Source: Bacteroidales bacterium (GTDB lineage Bacteria > Bacteroidota > Bacteroidia > Bacteroidales > Paludibacteraceae). Taken from it: a DNA stretch of 9,030 nt. Numbering within the stretch: position 1 is the stretch's first letter; the number at the start of each line of letters is the position of its first letter. Positions 1 to 6,971 of this stretch are shown piece after piece. The notes under the pieces are model-generated. The model did not search any database, was not told the DNA's origin, and saw only the letters and a list, made by a program, of their open reading frames with translations. The position numbers and the translations under genes are program-made. The DNA lies in the NCBI GenBank assembly GCA_900771035.1, contig CAAGML010000140.1:1-9030 (forward strand), given 5' to 3'.

Positions 1-37
1 GCTGCCCGAAGGCTGTCCGAAGGCTGCCCGAAGGCTG
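1..37. repeat. 11-bp tandem repeat at the window edge
   Basis: The unit GCTGCCCGAAG occurs at 1-11 and 23-33, with a one-base variant (GCTGTCCGAAG) at 12-22 and a partial fourth copy (GCTG) at 34-37. The array may continue to the left of the window. The unit length is not a multiple of three, so a change in copy number would shift any reading frame across it. It lies 48 bp before the deoC start and is probably intergenic, although the deoC frame happens to stay open through it. No promoter motif is visible between it and deoC. Confidence 0.8.
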
Positions 38-84
38 AACCAATCCATTCACACACTGCAACCGCAAAAAATGCAACACAAAAA

Positions 85-912
85 ATGCAAAGACTGAAAG
101 AAATATATTCCCACTACTCCTTCGATTTCACCGATGAATCAGTGAAAAACGAGGTCAACGCCCTACTCGATGAGCATCTTGCCGAAAACGACACACCGGA
201 AACCCGTCATCGCCTCATCTCCTTCATTGACCTCACCTCGTTAAACCCAACTGACAACGAAGAATCCATCTCTCTTCTTGCCCGACGTGCCAACACCCTT
301 CAAACACCTGTCGCCGCCCTCTGTGTCTATCCTTCAATGATTGAGGCTGCAAAGCAGGAACTCACGCAACCCAAAACCCGCATAGCCTCAGTTTGCGCCT
401 CATTTCCCTCCTCCCAGACCTTCGTCGAAGTCAAGGTGGCAGAAGTCTCCCTCGCCGTTGTCTCTGGTGCTGACGAGGTTGACGTGGTCATCTCCCTTGG
501 TCAGTTCCTCGCAGGTCGTCACTCCATCGTCTTCGACGAACTCACCGAACTCAAGGCCGCCGCACGAAATGCCAAACTGAAGGTCATTCTTGAGACAGGC
601 TCGCTGAACGCCCAACAAATCAAACAAGCCTCACTCCTTGCCATGGCTGCAGGTGCCGATTTCATAAAAACCTCCACAGGAAAAACCCAGAAATCCGCCA
701 CCCCCGAGGCTGTTTACATCATGTGTCAGGCCATCAAGGAGTTTTATGCCCTCAGTGGCGAGAAGGTAGGCATCAAACCCTCTGGCGGCATCTCAACGCC
801 CGAGGATGCCCTCCGTTATTATACCATCGTCCGCACTGTTCTTGGTGACGAGTGGCTCACCCCTGAACTCTTCCGTTTTGGTGCCACACGACTCCTTGAC
901 ACACTCCTATAA
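85..912 (+). CDS. deoC: Deoxyribose-phosphate aldolase
   Basis: This cytosolic class I aldolase reversibly splits 2-deoxyribose-5-phosphate into glyceraldehyde-3-phosphate and acetaldehyde, the last step of deoxynucleoside catabolism. The 275-aa product has the family landmarks in order: FIDLTSL (47-53), GADEVDVVISLG (128-139) with the proton-relay Asp at D133, LKVILETGSL (165-174), GADFIKTSTGK (190-200) with the Schiff-base Lys at K195, and VGIKPSGGI (228-236) with the second active-site Lys K231. Residue roles are assigned by alignment from memory with the E. coli enzyme (D102, K167, K201). Length is normal for the family with a Bacteroidota-type N-terminal extension. The ATG at 85 follows an A-rich stretch. 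The frame is open upstream to the window edge, but that part looks like repeat and spacer. The protein ends LLDTLL and lacks the C-terminal Tyr of the E. coli enzyme. It is the first visible gene of a six-gene + strand run. Confidence 0.95.
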   Translation: MQRLKEIYSHYSFDFTDESVKNEVNALLDEHLAENDTPETRHRLISFIDLTSLNPTDNEESISLLARRANTLQTPVAALCVYPSMIEAAKQELTQPKTRIASVCASFPSSQTFVEVKVAEVSLAVVSGADEVDVVISLGQFLAGRHSIVFDELTELKAAARNAKLKVILETGSLNAQQIKQASLLAMAAGADFIKTSTGKTQKSATPEAVYIMCQAIKEFYALSGEKVGIKPSGGISTPEDALRYYTIVRTVLGDEWLTPELFRFGATRLLDTLL

Positions 913-917
913 AAAAA

Positions 918-1283
918 ATGAAACGACACACCATAGCATTGATTACTGCCATTGTCATTTTGGTTCTCTCCACAATGCCTGTTGGCTCTTTTCTACCCGA
1001 GGTCGAAGTCCCAAACATCGACAAACCTGTCCATTTCTTAATGTACGCATTCTTCACTGTCGCCATTCTCCTTGACCGCGTCTTCCTTCAGCGTCGCCCC
1101 ATTGCCCTATGGTACATTTTCGCACCTCTCATTGCCATTGCCTACGGTGGAGCTATGGAAATCGTCCAACACTTCCTCCCTTGGCGTTCCTGCTCAATAT
1201 ACGATTTCATAGCCAACGACATTGGAGCCATCATAGGGACTCTCCTCTTCGCTCTCTTTTACAAACTATTCCACAAGATATGA
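918..1283 (+). CDS. VanZ-family integral membrane protein
   Basis: This small inner-membrane protein of 121 aa is built mainly from four hydrophobic segments (about 5-22, 38-56, 62-79, 100-117). The VanZ signature is visible: DKPVHFLMY (35-43), then E81-x2-Q84, R90, D96, N100, G103 and G107 (pattern E..Q...P.R....D...N..G...G). VanZ itself gives low-level teicoplanin resistance in some enterococci. The biochemical role of the family is not established, and most genomic copies are unrelated to van clusters, as here where no vanHAX genes are present. The gene starts 5 bp after the deoC stop behind an A-rich spacer. It overlaps the following lipoprotein gene by 4 bp (ATGA), which suggests translational coupling. 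Family assignment is firm; function is unknown. Confidence 0.88.
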   Translation: MKRHTIALITAIVILVLSTMPVGSFLPEVEVPNIDKPVHFLMYAFFTVAILLDRVFLQRRPIALWYIFAPLIAIAYGGAMEIVQHFLPWRSCSIYDFIANDIGAIIGTLLFALFYKLFHKI

Positions 1284-3190
1284 GAAAGTTAACAATCGCC
1301 ATCTTTGCGATAATAACCATAACGTCAATATTCTCATGTGCCAACCGTGGCTCAGGTCCCCAGGGCGGGCCGAAAGACGTCACCCCTCCGCAGGTCGTCC
1401 GTTACTCTCCTGCCGATGGCTCCACACACATGACCCGCAAACGCATTGAAATCACTTTCGACGAGATTGTTGTCCTTCAGAATGCGGGACAGAAAGTCGT
1501 TGTCTCACCGCCTCAACGCACACCTGCCGACATCAAGGCTGTCAGCCACAAAATCATTGTCGAGTTCACCGACTCTCTCCTTGACTCCACCACATACTCC
1601 ATCGACTTCACTGACGCAATTGCCGACAATAACGAAGGCAACAAACTTGACGGCTTCACATATTGTTTCTCTACAGGCGACTGCCTCGACTCTCTTGAAA
1701 TCGGCGGACGGGTGCTTTGCGCCGAAAATCTCAACCCTTCAGTCGGCATCATTGTCGGTGTTCAGCCAGTATCCGAAGATTCTACCTACGACAACGACTC
1801 GTCATTCCTCAAAAAACCTTTCAGCCGTATTGCCAAAACCAACGAGCGTGGCGAGTTCGTCATCCGCAATCTTCCACAAGGACGTTACTCCGTCTTCGCA
1901 CTTTCCGACATTGGCGGTAATTTCATCAAAGACATGCCTGGCGAGGAGATGGCTTTCCTTGACACCACTTTCGTCCCTACACGTGTCGTTCAGACAACCA
2001 TGGATACTGCCACAATTCTCCTTGACTCCGTCCTTGTTGACACTGTCATCAGTCACAGCAACGTGATTACCTTCCCCGACGACCTCCTACTTATGAGTTT
2101 CACCGAGACTGACACACGCCGTTTCCTCGACAAGGTACAGCGTCCAGAGCGCTATCGCCTCGCTTCTTATTTCACAGGTTCCGACACTCTCCTGCCGGTC
2201 GTCACCCCTCTCAATTTCCCCGACTCGCTCTTCTCTCACGTCGTCACTTTCAACGAAAACCGAGACACGATAACCTACTGGCTGCGCGACACCTCTCTTT
2301 GGTCGCAGGACACACTCACCTGTCTCTTCTCTTACAATCGCCGTGATTTCGACTCTACCTTCATACGTACCGACACGGTCAGCTACATCTTCCGTTACAA
2401 CAAATCCGCAAAATCCAGAAACAACTCAAGAGCCTCATCACTCAGCCGTGGCAACAAGAAAAAGGACAAAGACGCAAAACCACCCGTTCCAAAACTTTCG
2501 TCATCTAATGCCTCGCAGAAATTCGAGATTAACTCACCCCTTCTCGTCAGGTTCGATATGCCTACTGACATGCGTCCTCACGACTCTGTCTCCTACCATC
2601 TTCAGGTCAAGGAAGACTCCCTTTGGCGCGATGTCCCTGATGTCCTTCTCCTGAAGGCAGACGACAGCGGCACACTCTACTCCATCACTCGCGAGTGGCA
2701 ACCCTCAACCACTTACCGTTTTCTCCTCGACTCCTCACTCTTTGTCAACATGATTGGTCAGACAAACGCCCTTGAGACAATGGAATTCACTGTCAAATCT
2801 CTTGAGGAATACAGCAAACTCATCCTCCACCTTTACGAGGTGTCTGACAATGAGGTCGTCCAGTTGCTTGACTCGAAAGACAATGTCGTGCGGCAGATTG
2901 CCCTCCGCGACACCACCTCCGTCACGCATTCCTCTGATGCCGGCAAATATGATGTCACTTTCGATTATGTCGCACCAGGGGTTTACTATATGCGTGTCTT
3001 TTCCGACATTAACCGTGATGGTGTCTGGACTCCCGGACTTTACTCCGAAAAACGTCAGCCCGAAGAAGTTATCTACTTTCCGTACGACATCGAGCTTCGT
3101 GCTTTCTGGGACGTAGAGGAGGACTGGACACCCAACACAACCCGCTTCTCAAAACCAAAGGAACTAATTAAAACAGATAAGAAGAAATAG
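1280..3190 (+). CDS. Ig-like (Big_5/SbsA-type) domain lipoprotein
   Basis: This is a 636-aa envelope lipoprotein. The N-terminus is a lipoprotein signal peptide with a lipobox-like SIFSC and lipidated C20. It is followed by the GGPKDVTPP motif (29-37), characteristic of a widespread Bacteroidota family of Ig-like-domain lipoproteins. Residues about 35-132 match a bacterial Ig-like SbsA/Big_5 domain. About 138-215 resemble a carboxypeptidase-regulatory-like fold (GGRV, then GEFVIRNLPQGRYSVFAL). Residues 373-412 form a low-complexity, Ser/Lys/Arg-rich linker. The C-terminus has a second prealbumin-like segment (PGVYYMRVFSDINRDGVW, then QPEEVIYFP and AFWDVEEDW) typical of the family. No acidic surface-export signal follows C20 (ANRGSG), so periplasmic-side anchoring is plausible. 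The frame is open up to 1109, but the ATG at 1280, overlapping the VanZ stop, gives the clean signal peptide and is chosen. Function is unknown; it may be a structural or binding envelope protein. Confidence 0.88.
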   Translation: MRKLTIAIFAIITITSIFSCANRGSGPQGGPKDVTPPQVVRYSPADGSTHMTRKRIEITFDEIVVLQNAGQKVVVSPPQRTPADIKAVSHKIIVEFTDSLLDSTTYSIDFTDAIADNNEGNKLDGFTYCFSTGDCLDSLEIGGRVLCAENLNPSVGIIVGVQPVSEDSTYDNDSSFLKKPFSRIAKTNERGEFVIRNLPQGRYSVFALSDIGGNFIKDMPGEEMAFLDTTFVPTRVVQTTMDTATILLDSVLVDTVISHSNVITFPDDLLLMSFTETDTRRFLDKVQRPERYRLASYFTGSDTLLPVVTPLNFPDSLFSHVVTFNENRDTITYWLRDTSLWSQDTLTCLFSYNRRDFDSTFIRTDTVSYIFRYNKSAKSRNNSRASSLSRGNKKKDKDAKPPVPKLSSSNASQKFEINSPLLVRFDMPTDMRPHDSVSYHLQVKEDSLWRDVPDVLLLKADDSGTLYSITREWQPSTTYRFLLDSSLFVNMIGQTNALETMEFTVKSLEEYSKLILHLYEVSDNEVVQLLDSKDNVVRQIALRDTTSVTHSSDAGKYDVTFDYVAPGVYYMRVFSDINRDGVWTPGLYSEKRQPEEVIYFPYDIELRAFWDVEEDWTPNTTRFSKPKELIKTDKKK

Positions 3191-3203
3191 GCTGTCACTC
3201 TAA

Positions 3204-4142
3204 ATGAAAAATCCAAAACTGAAAGGCTATCTCATAGGGGCAATCGGTGCTGCCACCTACGGCACAAATCCCCTCTTCGCTCTTCCTCTGTACGGCGACG
3301 GGATGAACCCTGCCTCTGTCCTCTTTTTCCGTTACCTGTTGGCCATCCCTCTTGTCTATATAATGTTGCGTACCCGTGGACGCAGGATAGAGTTTCAATC
3401 CAAAAAGCAATTAATCCCATTGGTCATTCTGGGCATCGTGATGGCAATATCGTCTTTGTCTCTTTTCCTTGCGTACCAATACATGCCTGCAGGAATCGCC
3501 TCAACCATCCTTTTCATCTACCCTATTGAGGTGGCGGTCATTATGTGCTTCATCTTCAAGGAGCATATACGCCTTGGCACTATTGCCTGCATACTGACGG
3601 CAATGATAGGTATATGGCTGTTATACAAACAGGACGACGGCACGACACTCAATCTCCTCGGCACGTTGCTCATTGTGATTTCAGCCACAACCTACGCCAT
3701 CTACATTGTGGGTATCAACCGCACCACTCTCAATGTAATGCCCACGCTCCAGACCACCCTCTTCATTGTCATTGTCTGCGACATAATCTATCTTGCATAT
3801 CTTCGTGGGGGCATTGACATCACCATCCCTACAAAATGGTATCTTTGGGGCAACATTCTTGCCCTTGCCGCACTTCCCACCATGCTCTCCTTCACATGCA
3901 CCACTGCCGCCATTCAGCAGATTGGCTCAACACCCACTGCCATTCTCGGCGCTCTCGAACCTGCCACTGCAATAATAATCGGCATTCTTGTCTTCAATGA
4001 GCAGATAACAATGCGCATCGCCATTGGTCTTACCCTAATCATCACCTCTGTCATCTTCGTCATCGCCAGTGGCTCATCCACCCGTGTCCTCTCCTCTTGG
4101 CTTAACCTCCTCCGTCGAATGTTTCCTAAAATCAATAATTGA
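3204..4142 (+). CDS. EamA/DMT-superfamily transporter
   Basis: This inner-membrane carrier of 312 aa has about ten transmembrane helices arranged as two EamA repeats (about 7-140 and 151-287). Hallmarks are the first-repeat segment IASTILFIYPIEVAVIMC (98-115) and the equivalent second-repeat segment GALEPATAIIIGILVFNEQ (249-267), where the conserved Pro and acidic residue before the last helices mark the duplication. Members of the drug/metabolite transporter superfamily export amino acids, nucleobases or other small metabolites. Substrate cannot be read from the sequence. The gene starts 13 bp after the lipoprotein stop and ends 3 bp before the hydrolase gene, so it is likely co-transcribed with both. 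The C-terminal tail (about 292-312) is short and basic, consistent with a cytoplasmic end. Confidence 0.92.
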   Translation: MKNPKLKGYLIGAIGAATYGTNPLFALPLYGDGMNPASVLFFRYLLAIPLVYIMLRTRGRRIEFQSKKQLIPLVILGIVMAISSLSLFLAYQYMPAGIASTILFIYPIEVAVIMCFIFKEHIRLGTIACILTAMIGIWLLYKQDDGTTLNLLGTLLIVISATTYAIYIVGINRTTLNVMPTLQTTLFIVIVCDIIYLAYLRGGIDITIPTKWYLWGNILALAALPTMLSFTCTTAAIQQIGSTPTAILGALEPATAIIIGILVFNEQITMRIAIGLTLIITSVIFVIASGSSTRVLSSWLNLLRRMFPKINN

Positions 4143-4145
4143 CCT

Positions 4146-5045
4146 ATGAACACAAAACTCCATCGCCTGTCCCTCCTTCTTCTGACTCTGCTTATTTGTC
4201 TCTCCGCATCAGGCAAAAAATTCAAAGAGAAAGATTTAACCCTTGTCAACGGTGACTTTTCTATGCCTGGCACTCTGCTTATGGCAGGCAACAAAAAAGC
4301 CCCCGTTGTAATCTTTGTCCACGGCAGCGGTCCTAACGACCGTGACGAGACTGTGGGTCCTAACAAACCTTTCAGACAGTTGGCTGAAGGTCTTGCCAGC
4401 TTCGGCATCTCCTCTTTCCGCTACGACAAACGCACCATGATTTACAAGGGAGGTGCCGACACCATCACTTATATGGGCGAGACTGTCGAAGATGCCGTCG
4501 CGGCAGTCAAAATGCTGAGTGGCATGGGTTATCGGCACATATTCGTGGCAGGTCATAGTCTTGGCGGACACTGTTTGCCATTGATTGCCAAAGCCACCGA
4601 GGGAATTGCCGAAGGCTACATAATCCTTTCAGGCAACGTCCGCACAATGCGTGTCATGATTGACGGGCAACTCAGCTACATTGGCAAAATACAGAATCTT
4701 CCACAGCAGACCATCGACACATACAAAGAGCAGATGATGGCATCTTTGCCTAAACGATACATTGAATTTGACGAAACCTACAAACCTGACGAAGTAATAA
4801 AAACCCTCGCCCCTGCGCGTTGGCTTGTCATTCAGGGGGGATATGACTATCAGGTCACTAAAGAGGATTTCGACCTATGGAATGAATACTTCGGCGACAA
4901 AGCCGAATACTTCTATGGCAAGACGCTCGACCACCTGTTGAGACATTCTGATGCGATGGCAACTCCTGCCTCCTACTTATCTGCCGGCGAAGTTGACCAA
5001 AGTGTAATCAACAGTATAGCCGGCTTCATCCTTTCGCATAAATGA
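4146..5045 (+). CDS. Secreted alpha/beta hydrolase
   Basis: This 299-aa serine hydrolase has an N-terminal hydrophobic signal peptide (about 4-22, likely cleaved after ASG at 23), so it probably acts in the periplasm. Cys18 is not in a good lipobox context. Fold landmarks are the oxyanion-hole HG strand VIFVHGSGPNDRDE (55-68), the nucleophile elbow GHSLGG (136-141, Ser138), the acid strand VIQGGYDYQV (228-237, Asp234) and a late LDHLL with His263 as probable base. The triad is therefore Ser138-Asp234-His263, assigned by position. The HGSGPNDRDE-type motif and GGYDYQV are shared with the alpha/beta hydrolases often annotated as esterases or dienelactone-hydrolase-like proteins. The natural substrate is unknown. 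The gene overlaps the downstream AlkD-like gene by 4 bp (ATGA). Confidence 0.88.
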   Translation: MNTKLHRLSLLLLTLLICLSASGKKFKEKDLTLVNGDFSMPGTLLMAGNKKAPVVIFVHGSGPNDRDETVGPNKPFRQLAEGLASFGISSFRYDKRTMIYKGGADTITYMGETVEDAVAAVKMLSGMGYRHIFVAGHSLGGHCLPLIAKATEGIAEGYIILSGNVRTMRVMIDGQLSYIGKIQNLPQQTIDTYKEQMMASLPKRYIEFDETYKPDEVIKTLAPARWLVIQGGYDYQVTKEDFDLWNEYFGDKAEYFYGKTLDHLLRHSDAMATPASYLSAGEVDQSVINSIAGFILSHK

Positions 5046-5767
5046 CAAAAACTATGGGAAGACTTTATCAGATGATGATGTCAAGACGTGACGACAGTCA
5101 GGTCACCGTCCTCTCGCGTTTCTTCAAGACTGGCAAAGGCCAATACGGCGAAGGTGACAGGTTTCTCAGCATAAAAGTCCCCGTCACACGTGCCGTTGTC
5201 AAAGAATATGTCAAAGGCGAAGTCATGACAGACGAAATCGAAGAGTGCGTCACAAGCGAATACCACGAAATGCGTATGGCAGGACTTCAGACCCTTGTCT
5301 GGCTATACAAGAAAAACAGGAAAAACGAGAGTCAACGGAAATGGTGTGTCGATTACTATCTTGCACACCTCAGATGGGTGAACAACTGGGATTTGGTTGA
5401 CCTCAGCTGTTATGACATCGTAGGCGACTGGCTTCTCACGCACGACAGAAGACTGCTTTACGACCTTGCGCTCAAAGGCAAGACAATCTGGGAACAACGT
5501 GTGGGAATTGTCAGCACGATGGCGTTTGTCAGAGCTGGACAATTGGACGACACCTATGACATTGCCGAAATTTTCCTGAACAAAGACGAGAGACTTCACG
5601 ACCTCCTTCAGAAAGCCGTCGGCTGGCTTCTCCGCGAAGCCGGCAAACGTGACGAGCAACGTCTGAAAGCATGGCTTGAGCCACGATGCAAAACCATGCC
5701 GAGGACAATGCTCAGATACGCCATCGAGAAATTCAGCAAAGAGGAACGATTATCATTCATGAAGTAA
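5042..5767 (+). CDS. DNA alkylation repair protein, AlkD-like
   Basis: This 241-aa protein is all-helical with HEAT-like repeats. AlkD-type glycosylases remove positively charged alkylated bases such as N3-methyladenine and N7-methylguanine from DNA. The family features visible are RFFKTGKGQYGEGDRFLSI (26-44), VPVTR (46-50), then WVNNWDLVDLSCYDIVGDWL (112-131). Comparison from memory with Bacillus cereus AlkD (W109, D113, R148, W187) places W116 and D120 (WxxxD), R153 and W195 at matching spacings, so the active-site set looks intact. Length agrees with the family. The start at 5042 overlaps the hydrolase stop (ATGA); an in-frame ATG at 5054 is an alternative. It ends the + strand gene run, 4 bp from the stop of a convergent gene, leaving no room for a separate terminator. 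No LexA- or Ada-like control site was recognised. Confidence 0.92.
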   Translation: MTKTMGRLYQMMMSRRDDSQVTVLSRFFKTGKGQYGEGDRFLSIKVPVTRAVVKEYVKGEVMTDEIEECVTSEYHEMRMAGLQTLVWLYKKNRKNESQRKWCVDYYLAHLRWVNNWDLVDLSCYDIVGDWLLTHDRRLLYDLALKGKTIWEQRVGIVSTMAFVRAGQLDDTYDIAEIFLNKDERLHDLLQKAVGWLLREAGKRDEQRLKAWLEPRCKTMPRTMLRYAIEKFSKEERLSFMK

Positions 5768-5771
5768 GCCC

Positions 5772-6818
5772 CTACAGCTTCAGCCAAGGGCTCTTGATGT
5801 AACGGTTGAGATACGCGATACCGCAAGTCGTCAACAATGCCACAACGGCATAAATCAGCCACCATCCGCCATACGAATACTCAAATATCACCGGAAACTC
5901 CGCCAGTCGCTCCATTTGAAGGTCTGCGACGAGAATAATCAGGAAAGAAACCATCTTGAATGAAAGGAGATGCCACGTGAGAATGGTGAGGGTGTTCTTT
6001 CCAATGTAGGTCAGACTTCTGGTCAAGATACTATCCTCGTTCAGCCTCGTGAACATCGAATAGAAACTCCATGTGGCAAGCACCGCCGTCACGAAAAACG
6101 GAATAATAGACCCAAGAACGTATGGAAACTGACCGATACTCATAGCCCAGAAGAACGAGCCTGTGAATGTCAGGACAAGCGACAACGCCACAGCCCACCG
6201 TGGAAAGACTGGAATCTCTCTTTTTGCGAAAGTCATACCCGTCAGAATAAACGTGCTTGTGTAAAATGCCTGTAACATCGTGTTGTAGAAAGGATTCCTT
6301 AGCTCAAAATAGGTTATGGCAAAACACACCGCCATATTCACTCCCCAAGCAATTTCCTCCCTGCGCAACAGCTTGAGCGTAAGGAATGCCACCACAGTGC
6401 CGAAAAACATTGCGCTCATAAACCAGTAGCCGCCTAACAGTTGCTCATGGTCAGTCATCAGAAATACTATATATCCCAAACGGTGCCAGATCTCTGGCCA
6501 TTCGTACAGATACGAGACATACCCACCCCATCCGTATGAGGCATTGTAAAGATTGAGATGGAAGAAAAGATTGTGGCAAGCCAGAAAAACGACGCTCCAC
6601 TTGAGGTAAGGCCAATATATGCTTTTCACTTTCTTGAGCAGATAACTCTTCGGCTCATTCAGATATTTACGTTTGAAACAATATCCCGATATAAAGAAAA
6701 AAAGAGGCATGTGGAACATCGCAATGAACTGGCTGAAATAGGCCAGAGAGGTCATCGTATGTCCCAGAACCATCAGAATGATTCCGAACGCCTTCAGGTA
6801 TGTGACAGACTGGTTCAT
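5772..6818 (-). CDS. Membrane acyltransferase (acyltransferase family 3)
   Basis: This 348-aa polytopic membrane protein belongs to the acyltransferase_3 group, close to the 'fucose 4-O-acetylase and related' type. Such enzymes move acyl groups, usually acetyl, onto sugars of surface polysaccharides. The N-terminal motif YLKAFGIILMVLGH (7-20, His20) and FHMPLFFFISGYCFKR (35-50) are typical. Further landmarks are YWFMSAMFFG (131-140) and YIGKNTLTILTWH (271-283). About ten hydrophobic helices are visible. The frame extends upstream to a TTG at 6842, but the ATG at 6818 is preferred. It places the family motif at the usual distance, and the -7 box at 6851-6858 would start transcription at about the TTG. 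The gene is convergent with the AlkD-like gene and divergent from the ABC operon, so it is probably monocistronic. No polysaccharide genes are nearby, so the acceptor is unknown. Confidence 0.9.
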   Translation of the reverse strand: MNQSVTYLKAFGIILMVLGHTMTSLAYFSQFIAMFHMPLFFFISGYCFKRKYLNEPKSYLLKKVKSIYWPYLKWSVVFLACHNLFFHLNLYNASYGWGGYVSYLYEWPEIWHRLGYIVFLMTDHEQLLGGYWFMSAMFFGTVVAFLTLKLLRREEIAWGVNMAVCFAITYFELRNPFYNTMLQAFYTSTFILTGMTFAKREIPVFPRWAVALSLVLTFTGSFFWAMSIGQFPYVLGSIIPFFVTAVLATWSFYSMFTRLNEDSILTRSLTYIGKNTLTILTWHLLSFKMVSFLIILVADLQMERLAEFPVIFEYSYGGWWLIYAVVALLTTCGIAYLNRYIKSPWLKL

Positions 6819-6850
6819 CGTTGGTTTTATAAGTTGCAACAAAGAAAGTG

Positions 6851-6858
6851 CAAAGATA
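6851..6858 (-). promoter_or_regulatory. Bacteroidota -7 promoter box for the acyltransferase gene
   Basis: On the - strand this reads TATCTTTG followed by CAC, matching the Bacteroides sigma-ABfr -7 consensus TAnnTTTG. The predicted transcription start is around 6844, giving a leader of about 26 nt before the ATG at 6818. No good TTTG -33 element is found at the usual spacing (the tetramer there is GTCG), so the promoter may be weak or activator-dependent. Confidence 0.6.
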
Positions 6859-6899
6859 CGAAATTTATAGCAAAATACGACATTTTTCCCGAAATTTAT
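6859..6899. repeat. 10-bp direct repeat in the divergent promoter region
   Basis: CGAAATTTAT occurs perfectly at 6859-6868 and again at 6890-6899, 31 bp start to start, close to three helical turns. The first copy abuts the - strand -7 box, inside its spacer. Both copies contain the palindromic core AAATTT, which also occurs in the + strand -7 box at 6939-6944. The arrangement would suit a regulator binding one DNA face, but the region is AT-rich and chance cannot be excluded. Confidence 0.4.
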
Positions 6900-6937
6900 T
6901 TTTCATAAAACGGCTCTATTATTTCAGAAAAATGTTG

Positions 6938-6945
6938 TAAATTTG
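6938..6945 (+). promoter_or_regulatory. Bacteroidota -7 promoter box for the ABC operon
   Basis: TAAATTTG followed by CAAC matches the TAnnTTTG -7 consensus of Bacteroidota. The predicted start is near 6952, leaving about 20 nt of A-rich leader before the ATPase ATG at 6972. A matching TTTG -33 element is not visible at 19-21 bp spacing. Confidence 0.55.
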
Positions 6946-6971
6946 CAACCACAAAAAATATCATTGACGTT

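Noticed and set aside
1109..1279. N-terminal extension of the lipoprotein frame
   Set aside because: It overlaps the VanZ-like gene in another frame and would bury the signal peptide. The ATG at 1280 gives a clean lipoprotein signal.
918..1283. Glycopeptide resistance determinant
   Set aside because: The VanZ family is broad, and no vanR/S/H/A/X-type genes are nearby, so resistance cannot be inferred.
1446..2066. 206-codon + strand frame within the lipoprotein gene
   Set aside because: It is a shadow frame: Ser/Thr/Leu-rich, no domain, entirely inside the well-supported lipoprotein CDS, and explained by the pyrimidine-rich codons.
3914..4408. 164-codon - strand frame spanning the EamA/hydrolase junction
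   Set aside because: Antisense to two strongly supported genes, Arg-rich composition typical of shadows, no motif.
5303..5659. 118-codon - strand frame opposite the AlkD-like gene
   Set aside because: Antisense to conserved catalytic motifs and without any recognisable domain.
6819..6842. TTG start eight codons upstream for the acyltransferase
   Set aside because: It lies at or next to the predicted transcription start, and the family motif is correctly placed from the ATG at 6818.
6558..6908. 116-codon + strand frame opposite the acyltransferase N-terminus
   Set aside because: Antisense to the conserved acyltransferase motif, charged low-complexity composition, and it runs through both divergent promoter elements.
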